Positions 13,154-21,718 of a DNA stretch of 24,316 nt are shown here, one piece after another. Position numbers and translations under genes: made by a program. Source of the DNA: a virus. Position 1 is the first letter of the stretch. Every line of letters starts with the position of its first letter. The notes beneath the pieces are model-generated. The model worked only from the letters and a program-made list of their open reading frames with translations, searched no databases and was not told the DNA's origin. Location of the stretch: positions 1 to 24,316 of the IMG/VR virus record IMGVR_UViG_3300044825_001298; one strand, 5' to 3'.

Positions 13154-15073
13154 ATGGCAACCGCCACCCTATCGATTGACCTGGAAGCCCGCCTGGCGCG
13201 GCTTGAACAGGACATGTCTCGCGCCACCAAGCTGGTCGAGCGCAGCGCGGGGCAGATGGAGCGCAGCTTTGCCGCTGCCGGGCGGCAGATCACATCGGCG
13301 CTCGGTGCCATCAGTGCCACGGTGGTGGTCGGCGCGATGACGCAGATCGCATCGGCCACGATCAAGGGCATCGATGCGCTCAATGATTTTGCAGACGCCA
13401 CCGGCACCACGGTCGAGAACGCCAGCGCGCTGGAAGACATCGCACGGCGCACGGGCAGCAGCGTGGAGAGCGTGAGCGGTGCGCTCATCAAGTTCAACGC
13501 GCAGATTCAGGAGGGCCTCAAGCCGGGCAGCGAGGCTGCTCGGGTGTTCGAGTTGATCGGGTTGAATGCCAAGGAACTGGCCGCGATTGACCCGGCCGAG
13601 GCGCTGCTGAAAACGGCGCAGGCGCTGGCGCAGTTCGAGGACAACGGCAACAAGGCGCGCATCATCTATGCGCTGTTCGGCAAGAGCACGCGCGAGGTGG
13701 CGCCGCTGCTCAAAGACCTGGCCGAAAGCGGCAAGCTCAACGCCACGGTGACAGCGCAGCAGGCGGCCGAGGCTGAGAAGTTCGAGAAGGCCATGGCCCG
13801 GCTCAGCAAGAACATCACCGACGTGGCTCGCGCCATTGCGAGCGATCTGCTGGGGCCGATCAATCAGTTGATCGAGCGCGTGACGCTGGCCCGCGAGAAG
13901 CTCGGCGGGTTTGGCGGCATCGTGGCGGCGGCGTTTGGTTCTGGCGCCGCGCGGCAGGACTTCGACAGCCCGCAGAAAGCCCTCGACTACTACTCGGCCA
14001 AGCTTTCCGAGATCGACGGCAAGATCAAGGCCATTCAGGCCAACCCCGACGGCGGCCCGCTGGGCGAGCTGGCCGACCGCAACAAGCTCAACGCCCTGCG
14101 CGCCAACCGCGAGGAGGTCGGCAAGCTGGCCGACCTGTACCGCGGCATGGTGAACGCTGGCGGCGCTGGCGGCGGCCGTGGCACGGGTGGCAACACCGGA
14201 CGGCCATCGCTGCCGCTGCTGCCTCCGGCTGCTGGTGGCGCAGGCAAGGCCGGCAAGGTCGAAATCCCCTTCGCCATCACCGACGCGCGCGAGTCCTACA
14301 AGTCGGCGTTCCTCAAGGCCGAGAAGGACTACGAGGAAACCGACAAGCTCCTCACTCAGATCCAGGCCAAGGCCGACGAGGCGGCGCGCAAGTTGCGCGA
14401 ATCCATCAGCGAGGAAGGCCGCCGCGTGTTCGAGGCTACGCGCACGCCGGCCGAGCAACTGGCGGCCGAGATTGACAAGCTCAACAAGCTGTTGCAGGCC
14501 GGCGCCATCGACTGGGACACCTACACCCGCGCCCAGCTCGACGCGCAGGAGCGCTTCGACAAGTCGGCGGCGGGCATCAAGGACCAGGCCAGCAAGACCA
14601 AGAGCCTCGGCGAGGAGCTGGGCCTGAGCTTCACGTCGGCTTTCGAGGATGCCATCGTCGGCGGCAACAGCCTGCGCGACGTGCTCAAGGGCCTGGAGGC
14701 CGACATCATCCGCATCGTCACTCGCAAGCTCATCACCGAGCCATTGGGCAACGCGCTCACCGGCATGCTCGGTGGTGGCGGATCTGGCGGCGGCGGCAAC
14801 TTCCTGGCCAGCATCGGCAACTGGTTCGGCAGCCTGTTCGCTGGCGGCTTCGCCGAAGGCGGGTTCATCCCGCCGGGCAAATGGGGCATGACCGGCGAGC
14901 GCGGACCCGAGCCGATCTTCGGCGGGCGCGCAGGCGTCACCGTGCGGCCGGCTGGCGGCATGTCGGTCACCAACCACTTCACCATCAGCGGCCCCGTGGA
15001 CCGGCGCACGCAGCAGCAGATCGCAGCCGCTGCGCTGCGCGGCGTCCAGATGGCCAGCCAGCGCGGCAACTGA
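13154..15073 (+). CDS. Tail tape measure protein
   Basis: Sets tail length and is ejected with DNA. The 639-residue product begins with a coiled coil (LSIDLEARLARLEQDMSRA, then QMERSFAAAGRQI) and has an Ala/Gly-rich hydrophobic segment (ISATVVVGAMTQIASATI). The next region has tape measure features (NASALEDIARRTGSSVES, IYALFGKSTREVAPLLKDL). After helical repeats, the C-terminal part contains SLRDVLKGLEADIIRIVTRK, a Gly-rich linker at about 539-547 and GGFAEGGFIPPGKWGMTGER at about 562-580, as in lambda H-like C-termini. At roughly 0.15 nm per residue the tail would be about 95 nm, at the short end for a siphovirus. GGGGAG at 13139 is the ribosome site. Confidence 0.93.
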   Translation: MATATLSIDLEARLARLEQDMSRATKLVERSAGQMERSFAAAGRQITSALGAISATVVVGAMTQIASATIKGIDALNDFADATGTTVENASALEDIARRTGSSVESVSGALIKFNAQIQEGLKPGSEAARVFELIGLNAKELAAIDPAEALLKTAQALAQFEDNGNKARIIYALFGKSTREVAPLLKDLAESGKLNATVTAQQAAEAEKFEKAMARLSKNITDVARAIASDLLGPINQLIERVTLAREKLGGFGGIVAAAFGSGAARQDFDSPQKALDYYSAKLSEIDGKIKAIQANPDGGPLGELADRNKLNALRANREEVGKLADLYRGMVNAGGAGGGRGTGGNTGRPSLPLLPPAAGGAGKAGKVEIPFAITDARESYKSAFLKAEKDYEETDKLLTQIQAKADEAARKLRESISEEGRRVFEATRTPAEQLAAEIDKLNKLLQAGAIDWDTYTRAQLDAQERFDKSAAGIKDQASKTKSLGEELGLSFTSAFEDAIVGGNSLRDVLKGLEADIIRIVTRKLITEPLGNALTGMLGGGGSGGGGNFLASIGNWFGSLFAGGFAEGGFIPPGKWGMTGERGPEPIFGGRAGVTVRPAGGMSVTNHFTISGPVDRRTQQQIAAAALRGVQMASQRGN

Positions 15074-15083
15074 GGGCACACGC

Positions 15084-15704
15084 ATGGCGTTCTACGAAAG
15101 CCCCCGCTTCCCCGAGCTGATTGCGATGGGCGCAGTCGGTGGCCCCGCCTGGGAAACCGAAGTCGTGCGCACCATCAGCGGCCACGAGTCGCGGCTTGGC
15201 AAGTGGGCATATCCGCTGCACCGCTTCGAGATCGGCGCCGGCATCAACGCGCCGGCCGATCACGCCACGCTGCGCGCGTTCTTCATCAACTGCAGGGGCA
15301 GGTTGCACGGTTTCCGGTTCAAAGACTGGACCGACTACAGCGCCACGCACACCGACGGCAAGGTCACCGGCCTGACGAGCACCACGTTTCAGCTCGTCAA
15401 GCGCTACACCAGCGGATCGCAGACCACCGACCGCAAGATTGTCAAGCCCATTGCCTCGGGATTCGAGCTGAAAAACTCCGGCACCACGCTCACGCTCACC
15501 ACCGACTACACGCTCGACGCGACCACCGGCATCGTCACCACGACGACCAGCCGCACGGCGGCGAATCTCACATGGTCGGGCGAGTTCGACGTGCCCGTCA
15601 GGTTTGACACCGATGACATGCAAGCCCGCGTCCTGGCGCGCACGCCGTCGCGCGGCATCCTGCAGCAGTGGGAGGGCGTGCCACTGGTGGAGTTGCGGCT
15701 ATGA
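15084..15704 (+). CDS. DUF2460 distal tail protein (GTA g12-like)
   Basis: A 206-residue tail tip protein. The N-terminus FYESPRFPELIAMGAVGGPAW followed by TISGHESRLGKWAYPLHRFE and LRAFFINCRGRLHGFRFKDW is the hallmark of DUF2460, a family found as g12 in the Rhodobacter gene transfer agent and as the distal tail ring protein in related phages. It likely joins the tube to the hub. It starts 10 bases after the tape measure stop and overlaps the DUF2163 gene by four bases (ATGA). The following DUF2163 and NlpC/P60 genes repeat the GTA order, which strengthens the call. Confidence 0.92.
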   Translation: MAFYESPRFPELIAMGAVGGPAWETEVVRTISGHESRLGKWAYPLHRFEIGAGINAPADHATLRAFFINCRGRLHGFRFKDWTDYSATHTDGKVTGLTSTTFQLVKRYTSGSQTTDRKIVKPIASGFELKNSGTTLTLTTDYTLDATTGIVTTTTSRTAANLTWSGEFDVPVRFDTDDMQARVLARTPSRGILQQWEGVPLVELRL

Positions 15705-16546
15705 AGGGCACCGCCAGCGCTCTCAAGACGCACATGGTCGGCAGCGCGCTCACCGTGGCGCACTGCTGGAAGGTCACGCGCACCGATGGCACGGTCTACG
15801 GCTTCACCGACCACGACGAACCGCTCATCGTCAGCGGCACTACCTACACCCCGTCGAGCGTGTTCAGCGGCAGCGCCGTGGCCACGCGCGCCGAGCTCAA
15901 CGTCGATGACCTTGAGCTGGAAGGACTGCTAGACGCCGACGGCATCACCGCGGCCGACATCGAGGCCGGGCTCTGGGACGGCGCGGCCATCATCATCTAC
16001 CGCGTCAACTGGGCCAGCCTGAGCGACGGCGCCGAGATCGTGCGCAAGGGCTGGCTCGGCAAGGCGCAGCGCCGCGGGCCACTGTACGTGGCCGAGATGC
16101 GCGGGCTCATGCAGGCGCTGCAGAACAACATCGGCCGCGAGGTCAAGCCGACGTGCGATGCACAGCTCGGCGATGCGCGCTGCGGCAAGGTGCTCACGTC
16201 CTTCACGCACGCGGCCACCGTCACGGCTGTCAGCTCGCGCAGGCAGTTCACGGCCAGCGCGCTCACGCAGGCCGCGGGCTACTTCGACTATGGCCGGGTG
16301 ACGTGGACCGCGGGCGACAACGACGGCTTGGTGATGGACATCAAGACGGGCAACGGCTCGGGCGTCATCGTGCTGCAGCTGCCCATGCCCTTCGACATCC
16401 AGGTCGGCGACACGCTGAGCGCCGTGGCCGGGTGCAACAAGAGCAAGACGGCGTGCAAGGACACATTCAGCAACCTGGACAACTTCCGCGGTTTCAGTTT
16501 CGTGCCAGGCCCTGACCGTGCGCTGGCCATCGGGAGCACGCAGTGA
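15701..16546 (+). CDS. DUF2163 tail hub protein (GTA g13 / lambda gpL-like)
   Basis: A 281-residue tail tip protein of the DUF2163 / BR0599 type. The N-terminal half has VAHCWKVTRTDGTVYGFTDH and LNVDDLELEGLLDADGITAA; the C-terminal half has FTASALTQAAGYFDYGRVTW and ends in DTFSNLDNFRGFSFVPGPD, the family's signature close. Four cysteines, C152, C161, C245 and C252, lie in the C-terminal half. Related lambda gpL and the GTA g13 hub are reported to bind an iron-sulphur cluster through four cysteines, so a cluster is plausible here. ATG 15701 overlaps the previous stop (ATGA), and the next gene overlaps its stop in GTGA. Confidence 0.92.
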   Translation: MKGTASALKTHMVGSALTVAHCWKVTRTDGTVYGFTDHDEPLIVSGTTYTPSSVFSGSAVATRAELNVDDLELEGLLDADGITAADIEAGLWDGAAIIIYRVNWASLSDGAEIVRKGWLGKAQRRGPLYVAEMRGLMQALQNNIGREVKPTCDAQLGDARCGKVLTSFTHAATVTAVSSRRQFTASALTQAAGYFDYGRVTWTAGDNDGLVMDIKTGNGSGVIVLQLPMPFDIQVGDTLSAVAGCNKSKTACKDTFSNLDNFRGFSFVPGPDRALAIGSTQ

Positions 16547-16986
16547 ACGTGCCGCGCGTTGCCGTGGTGGCCGAGGCGCGGCGCTGGCTGGACACCCCAT
16601 TCCACCACCAGGCCCGCACGCGCGGCGTGGGCTGCGATTGCGGTGGCTTGGTGGGCGGTGTGGCGGTTGCGCTCGGCATCGTCCCGCCCGACTGGTGGCG
16701 CGATACCTTTGATCCGCGCTGGGGCGGCTACGGCCGGCAGCCGGCGCAGGGCACGCTGCAGCAGGTGTGCGAGTCTTTCATGGCCCGCACCGATGATCCG
16801 CAGCCCGGCGACGTGCTGCTGATGCGCTTTGCGCGCGAGCCGCAGCATGTGGCCATCGTCGGCGACCACGGCGGGCGCTCGCTCATCCATGCCTACGAGG
16901 CCATCGGCCGCGTGATCGAGCACCGGCTGGACACGCGCTGGCAACGGCGCACGGTGCAGGCGTACCGGATGCCGGGGGTGCACTGA
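16543..16986 (+). CDS. NlpC/P60 cysteine peptidase of the tail tip (GTA g14-like)
   Basis: A 147-residue peptidoglycan peptidase that probably opens the cell wall during DNA entry. The nucleophile is C33 in the GVGCDCGGLVGG motif. H102 in PQHVAIVGD is the expected catalytic His and H116 in SLIHAYE the likely third residue. This matches the phage NlpC/P60 family (NLPC_P60 putative phage cell wall peptidase), and its place after DUF2163 is the GTA g13-g14 order. It begins at GTG 16543, overlapping the preceding stop by four bases. The stop shares one base with the next ATG (TGATG). It has no signal peptide. Confidence 0.93.
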   Translation: MNVPRVAVVAEARRWLDTPFHHQARTRGVGCDCGGLVGGVAVALGIVPPDWWRDTFDPRWGGYGRQPAQGTLQQVCESFMARTDDPQPGDVLLMRFAREPQHVAIVGDHGGRSLIHAYEAIGRVIEHRLDTRWQRRTVQAYRMPGVH

Positions 16987-19238
16987 TGGCACAGCTCGCA
17001 GTCGCATTCGCTGGCGCTGCGCTCGGCGCGGCCACGCTCGGCACCGCACCGGTGCTGTTCGGCATGACCGGCTCGGCGATTGGCTTCGCGGCCGGCAGCA
17101 TCATCGGCGGCGCAATCGCGCCGCCGCGCATGCATGGGCCGCGCGTCGAGGATCTCAAGGTCCAGATCAGCAGCTACGGTGCGCCGCTGTCCAAAACGTA
17201 TGGCACCGACCGCGTGGCCGGCGTGCTCATCTGGGCGGCCGACTTCGTGGAGACCGCGCACAAGCAAGGCGGCAAGGGTGGCCCGAAGGTCACCACGTAC
17301 AGCTACACCTGCTCTTTCGCGGTGGCCATCGGTGAGGGCGAGGTCGGCGCCGTGCGGCGCATCTGGGCCGACTCCAAACTGGTCTATGACGCGCGCGTCG
17401 GTGGCGAAGATCCCATCGCCGTCCAAAACGCCAAGTTCCGCCAGTACTGGACGCTGTACCCGGGCAGCGAGACCCAGGAGCCCGACGCAACGATTGAAGC
17501 GGTGGAGGGCGCCGGCAACGTCGAGGCGTACCGCGGCACCTGCTACATGGTGTTCACCAACCTCCCGCTGGGCGACTACGGCAACCGCATTCCGTCGTTC
17601 AGCTTCGAGCTGACGCAGGAGACGGAAGACACCACGCCGACGGCCGACATCCTCGAGCCGCTCAAGGTGTACCCCTGGGTCTACAACGCCCAAAGCATGC
17701 CGGAGCACGGCATTGGCGATACCTACTACGAGCCCATCACAGTCGGCAGCGTGTCGGCCGGAACCGGGTTCGGCACGATGGCGGTGGCACAGGCTGATGC
17801 CTACGAGGCGTCCAGCACGCTCACGCGGCCAGGCGCCGCCAAGGGTGCGTACAACTTCACCGGATACTTCTGGAGCCACTTCAGCAACGCCTCGCCCTAT
17901 GCAACGCTGAACAAGCTGTACATGAACGGAGGATCGAACGACGACCCCGAGTTCGTCAGCGTGCTCCATAGCTACTACAGCCTGAAACTGGTCGATGTGC
18001 CCTATGGCGCGGCGCCTGTGAAGGACGTCGTTGCGCTCAACGAGTTTGCGGCCACCACGCCGTTCTACGACAGGCGGTTGAGCTGGCCGCACTATGGCGT
18101 GGCGGGCTACACCTACGACGCGCCCGTCATCGTGCGCCGCGAGATCGGCAACAGTGGGCCCCAGCCGGGCGAGTACACGGTCGTGAACTCGGCCGTCTAT
18201 GACACCTACCCCGCAGGCGATATCAGCTACGTCAGCCACGCGCTCGAACTCAAGGGAAGCCGCGTGCCGACGCACCCGCTCAAGACGTGCTACGCCGCCG
18301 ACAGCGAGCGCAACCAGCAGATCGCGCAAATCCTGGGCATGGCTGAGGCGCCAAGCGACAACGAGTGGTGCGTGACCTTCGACGGCCAGGTGGTGCCCAA
18401 TCGCAACTGGACTATCGTGACCGGCACCGCCAAGCAGCTGGCCGGCGTCGAGTATCGCAGTGGAGCGCTCTACCAAAACGCGCTCGGCCCCGTGCTGCTG
18501 CCGGGCGATCCCAACTACAACAACACGGCGTATTGGGACGCGGCCCGCGATGCCGCCATTGCTGCGGGCACGCTGCAGGACGGCGCCACCACGCCCGTCG
18601 TGGTCACCAGCTGGGCCGAGAGCGACGGCGGGCCGGATGTCACCAGCGTGCAGGATGGCACCGTCCTGCTGAGCACCATCGTGACGGACATCTGCGAAGC
18701 CGCGGGCCTGAGCGCCAGCGACATCGACGTCACCGAGCTGACCGATGAGGTCATCGGCTACAGCCGCGCCAGCCGCATGGCGGCACGGCAGGCCATTGAG
18801 CCCCTGCGGCTCTGCTACCAGTTCGATGGCGTGGAGAGCGACGGCAAGATCGCCTGGCGCAAGCGCGTGCGCAGCAGCGTGGCCACGCTCACCGTCAATG
18901 ACCTGGGCGCGCAGGTGGACGAGGCTGCCGAGCACGCCATGCATCATGAGCGCGGCCAGGAGCAGGAGCTGCCGCGCGCAGTGACGGTGCTCTACCGCAG
19001 CTATGCGCTCGACTACGCCGTAGGCGCGCAGGAAGCGCGGCGCCAGGGCGGCGAGACCGACCAGCTCGCCACCGTCGAGGTGCCCGTCGTGCTGACGGAC
19101 GACCACGCGCGGCAGCTGGCCGACGTCATCCTCTATGGCGGCTGGGTGGCGCGCAACGTGCGCAGCTTCACCACCACGCTGGCATGGGCGCACCTCGAGC
19201 CTACCGACGTTGTGACGGTGAGCGATGACGACCTATAG
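16986..19238 (+). CDS. Tail hub/baseplate protein, N-terminal part (GTA g15-like)
   Basis: A 750-residue large tail tip protein. Residues 1-45 are a Gly/Ala-rich hydrophobic zipper (ALGAATLGTAPVLFGMTGSA). A region of the form YSYTCSFAVAIGEGEVGAVR, RIWADSKLVYDARV and LPLGDYGNRIPSFSFE then follows, typical of phage tail proteins of the GTA g15 / lambda J group. Later segments are STIVTDICEAAGLSASDID, ASRMAARQAIEPLRLCYQFD and VTVLYRSYALDYAVGAQEA. The family's TIM-barrel is not recognisable. It ends at TAG 19236 inside what looks like a continuing domain: the next frame begins MTTYSLRLLDKTEDGGVITW, which normally follows the VVTVSDD strand in the same polypeptide. The gene therefore looks split. 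Confidence 0.88.
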   Translation: MAQLAVAFAGAALGAATLGTAPVLFGMTGSAIGFAAGSIIGGAIAPPRMHGPRVEDLKVQISSYGAPLSKTYGTDRVAGVLIWAADFVETAHKQGGKGGPKVTTYSYTCSFAVAIGEGEVGAVRRIWADSKLVYDARVGGEDPIAVQNAKFRQYWTLYPGSETQEPDATIEAVEGAGNVEAYRGTCYMVFTNLPLGDYGNRIPSFSFELTQETEDTTPTADILEPLKVYPWVYNAQSMPEHGIGDTYYEPITVGSVSAGTGFGTMAVAQADAYEASSTLTRPGAAKGAYNFTGYFWSHFSNASPYATLNKLYMNGGSNDDPEFVSVLHSYYSLKLVDVPYGAAPVKDVVALNEFAATTPFYDRRLSWPHYGVAGYTYDAPVIVRREIGNSGPQPGEYTVVNSAVYDTYPAGDISYVSHALELKGSRVPTHPLKTCYAADSERNQQIAQILGMAEAPSDNEWCVTFDGQVVPNRNWTIVTGTAKQLAGVEYRSGALYQNALGPVLLPGDPNYNNTAYWDAARDAAIAAGTLQDGATTPVVVTSWAESDGGPDVTSVQDGTVLLSTIVTDICEAAGLSASDIDVTELTDEVIGYSRASRMAARQAIEPLRLCYQFDGVESDGKIAWRKRVRSSVATLTVNDLGAQVDEAAEHAMHHERGQEQELPRAVTVLYRSYALDYAVGAQEARRQGGETDQLATVEVPVVLTDDHARQLADVILYGGWVARNVRSFTTTLAWAHLEPTDVVTVSDDDL

Positions 19239-20280
19239 CCTGCGCCTGCTGGACAAGACCGAAGACGGCGGCGTCATCACCTGGCGCGCGGCCGACTACG
19301 ATGGCAGCGTGCTCGCCAGCACGGCCGACGGCGCTGCAGGCCCGGTGCCCGGCAGCATGGCCGGCGTCACGGTGCTGCAGTTCGAGGCGATGGACATCCC
19401 CCTGCTATCGCAGGACGACGACGCTCCAGGCATCTACGTCGCGGCGGCAACGATGATCGGCACATGGCGCGGCGCCGTGGTCTACCGCAGCCGCGACGGC
19501 GGCACCACCTACACCGAGGCGGCGCAACTCAATGCGGCGGCAACGCTTGGCCGGTGCGAGTCGGTGCTCGGTGACTGGGACGGCGGCAATCAGATTGACG
19601 TGAGCAGCTGGGTTGACGTAGTGGTTTCCGGCGAGCTGGAGACCATCACCGCCGCGGCGCTGCTGGAGGGCGGCAATCGTGCGCTCATCGGTGACGAGGT
19701 GGTGCACTTCAAGCGCGCCACGCTGCTGAGCGCCGGCCGCTACCGCCTGAGCGGATTCCTGCGCGGCCGTCTCGGCACCGAAGACGCGCAGGCCACGCAC
19801 ACCGAGACCGACCGTTTCGTGCTGCTCGACGAGGCCGTCATTCGCCTGCCCGAGCAACTGAGCGACCGCGGCAAGGCGATGCGATACCGCTGCGTGGCAC
19901 TTGGAGACCAGGTGACGCAGGGGCCGGTGCAGACCGTAAACCCCCTGCGCTTCGTCAGCCTGTTGCCACTCGCGCCGATCAATCTCAACGTCGCGCCGAT
20001 TGCGGGCGGCGGCCAGTCCGTGCGATGGACGCGGCGCACGCGCTACGCGGCACCGCTGACCGACGGCGCCGACGCACCGCTCGGCGAGGCCAGCGAGCGC
20101 TACAGCCTGCGCATCGTGCAGACCGGACTCGGTGGCGTTGCCGACGCCGTGCTCGACACCGAGGCCACAACCAACAGCTACACCATGGCCGACGGCTACG
20201 AGGAGCGCGTGCTGCAGGTGGCGCAGATCAGCGCCACGGTCGGCAACGGCACCGCCGCGCGCATCACCACAGGAGCCTGA
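19225..20280 (+). CDS. Tail hub/baseplate protein, C-terminal part (separate frame)
   Basis: A 351-residue frame that overlaps the preceding gene by 14 bases and reads in the +1 frame. It continues the homologous hub protein: YSLRLLDKTEDGGVITWRAA, FEAMDIPLLSQDDDAPGIYVAAA, GAVVYRSRDGGTTYTEAAQL, then HFKRATLLSAGRYRLSGFLRG and TDRFVLLDEAVIRLPEQ. It ends in Ig-like strands (ERYSLRIVQTGLGGV, NSYTMADGYEERV). GGTGAG just before ATG 19225 is a weak Shine-Dalgarno, so it could be made as a separate chain. Otherwise one extra or two missing bases near 19230 break a single gene of about 1,100 codons. Confidence 0.82.
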   Translation: MTTYSLRLLDKTEDGGVITWRAADYDGSVLASTADGAAGPVPGSMAGVTVLQFEAMDIPLLSQDDDAPGIYVAAATMIGTWRGAVVYRSRDGGTTYTEAAQLNAAATLGRCESVLGDWDGGNQIDVSSWVDVVVSGELETITAAALLEGGNRALIGDEVVHFKRATLLSAGRYRLSGFLRGRLGTEDAQATHTETDRFVLLDEAVIRLPEQLSDRGKAMRYRCVALGDQVTQGPVQTVNPLRFVSLLPLAPINLNVAPIAGGGQSVRWTRRTRYAAPLTDGADAPLGEASERYSLRIVQTGLGGVADAVLDTEATTNSYTMADGYEERVLQVAQISATVGNGTAARITTGA

Positions 20281-20285
20281 CCGAC

Positions 20286-21716
20286 ATGGCCAACAGCACC
20301 ACGCACCTGGACAGCATCAGCGCGAGCCAGGCGCAAAAAGAGGCGGCCATCAATGGCCTGTTTGACGCGGGCTCGCCTGCGCTGACATTCGGGCGCCGGC
20401 AGACGACCACCGATCAGCTCGTCTGGGGCTACTACGGCGGCCCGGTCAACGGCACCAACGTCGCCGACGGCACCGTGACGCTCACGGCCAGCCGCACGAA
20501 CTACATCGTGGTGCACCTGAGCACGTTTGTCGTCAGCACCAGCACCAGCGCGGCCAACTGGTGCACCCCGCAGACTTACGCGCGGCTGTACAAGGTGACG
20601 TGTGGCACGCTCACGCCCAGCAGCTGGGAAGACTGGCGCTTCGCACAGCTTGGCATTTGGGGCCGGTTGTTCGGCACCGCCGAGTGTGCGCGCGTCGAGT
20701 ACCGGCTGCCGGTGAGCGCGGACCTGAGCACCAGCATCACCACGGGCACCGACAAAGCCTACATGCGCGCGCCGTGCGCGATGCTGCTGACCGACGTTCG
20801 CGCCTCGCTGTACGGCGAGAGCACCAGCGGCACGGTCACCATCGACATCAACGACGCCGGGCAGACCATCCTCGGCGACAAGCTCACCATCGACGCCAAC
20901 GAAAAGACCAGCACCACGGCGGCGGCGGCGTTCGCGTTCAGCGAGGGCGGCGCAGTCATCGCTGACGATGCGCTGCTTACGGTTGACATCGACGGCGCCG
21001 GCACCAGCGCCGAGGGCCTGGCCATCACGCTGATCGGCCTGCGCGGCGTGGGCGATCCCGGCCGCGACTTGATCGTCAGCAGCGTGACGATGGAGGCAGA
21101 CCCATGGGTTGATTCGAACACCGCCATCACCTGGACCAAGACCAGCACGCCGACGGCCAGCAGCGCTCAGGCCGTGAGCAGCGTCAGTGCCAGCTACGCG
21201 ACCACCAGCACGCTGTTCGACGGCTCGGTGGAGCGCTACACCAGCAACGCGAGCAGCGTCTTTGACCTGGCCACGGCGCCGTGGGCGTTTGACTTGTGGG
21301 TCTACACCACCAGCACCAGCAGCAGCCCGCACATCTGCGAGATTGCGGTATCCAGCACCATGCGGCTGTCGCTGTACCTCAACACGGGCGCGCTCACGGT
21401 CTACAGCCAGACCACGGCCGGCAACGGGGCAGACCGCATCACTGGATCGGCCATCAGCACCGGCACCTGGTATCACGTCCGTGTGAGCTATGACCTGACC
21501 ACGCTGCGGCTTTTCCAGGACGGCGCTGTAGTCGGCACAGCGGCAACCAGCATCCTGCCAACCGGCAATGCTGCTGTCGCGCTCGGCAACCTCGAGCTCG
21601 GCGCCACGCCGGGCAGCAGCTACGCATGGCCGGGGCACATGCAGCGCTGGCGGTTCACGCGCGGATGGGCGCGTCAAACCGCGGCGTTTGCGCGGCCGCT
21701 CAAGCCCTGGGCCTGA
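20286..21716 (+). CDS. Tail fibre / receptor-binding protein with LamG-like C-terminus
   Basis: A 476-residue protein from ATG 20286 (AGGAG at 20270-20274 is its ribosome site). The N-terminal NSTTHLDSISASQAQKEAAI with GLFDAGSPALTFGRR is the attachment motif of many phage tail fibres (DUF2793-like N-terminus). A beta-rich middle (about residues 175-265) includes DVRASLYGESTSGTVTIDIN and ALLTVDIDGAGTSAEGLAIT. The C-terminal region, about 310-470, looks like a concanavalin/LamG jelly roll: AFDLWVYTTS, GTWYHVRVSYDLTTLRLFQD and GAVVGTA, and the final GHMQRWRFTRGWARQTAAF. The C-terminal domain probably binds a host surface sugar. It directly follows the hub genes. Confidence 0.86.
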   Translation: MANSTTHLDSISASQAQKEAAINGLFDAGSPALTFGRRQTTTDQLVWGYYGGPVNGTNVADGTVTLTASRTNYIVVHLSTFVVSTSTSAANWCTPQTYARLYKVTCGTLTPSSWEDWRFAQLGIWGRLFGTAECARVEYRLPVSADLSTSITTGTDKAYMRAPCAMLLTDVRASLYGESTSGTVTIDINDAGQTILGDKLTIDANEKTSTTAAAAFAFSEGGAVIADDALLTVDIDGAGTSAEGLAITLIGLRGVGDPGRDLIVSSVTMEADPWVDSNTAITWTKTSTPTASSAQAVSSVSASYATTSTLFDGSVERYTSNASSVFDLATAPWAFDLWVYTTSTSSSPHICEIAVSSTMRLSLYLNTGALTVYSQTTAGNGADRITGSAISTGTWYHVRVSYDLTTLRLFQDGAVVGTAATSILPTGNAAVALGNLELGATPGSSYAWPGHMQRWRFTRGWARQTAAFARPLKPWA

Positions 21717-21718
21717 TC

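Noticed and set aside
16893-19193. Antisense frame of 766 codons opposite the hub gene
   Set aside because: A shadow of the hub gene with low-complexity composition and no recognisable motif; similar shadows at 922-2286 and 13169-15085 were rejected for the same reason.
19230-19238. Programmed +1 frameshift at CTA TAG as a settled explanation for the split hub
   Set aside because: The site does not match known +1 motifs such as the prfB CTT TGA C context; kept only as one of several options in the findings.
20286-21716. Diversity-generating retroelement targeting the fibre gene
   Set aside because: No reverse transcriptase gene and no template repeat of the fibre 3' end are visible in the window.
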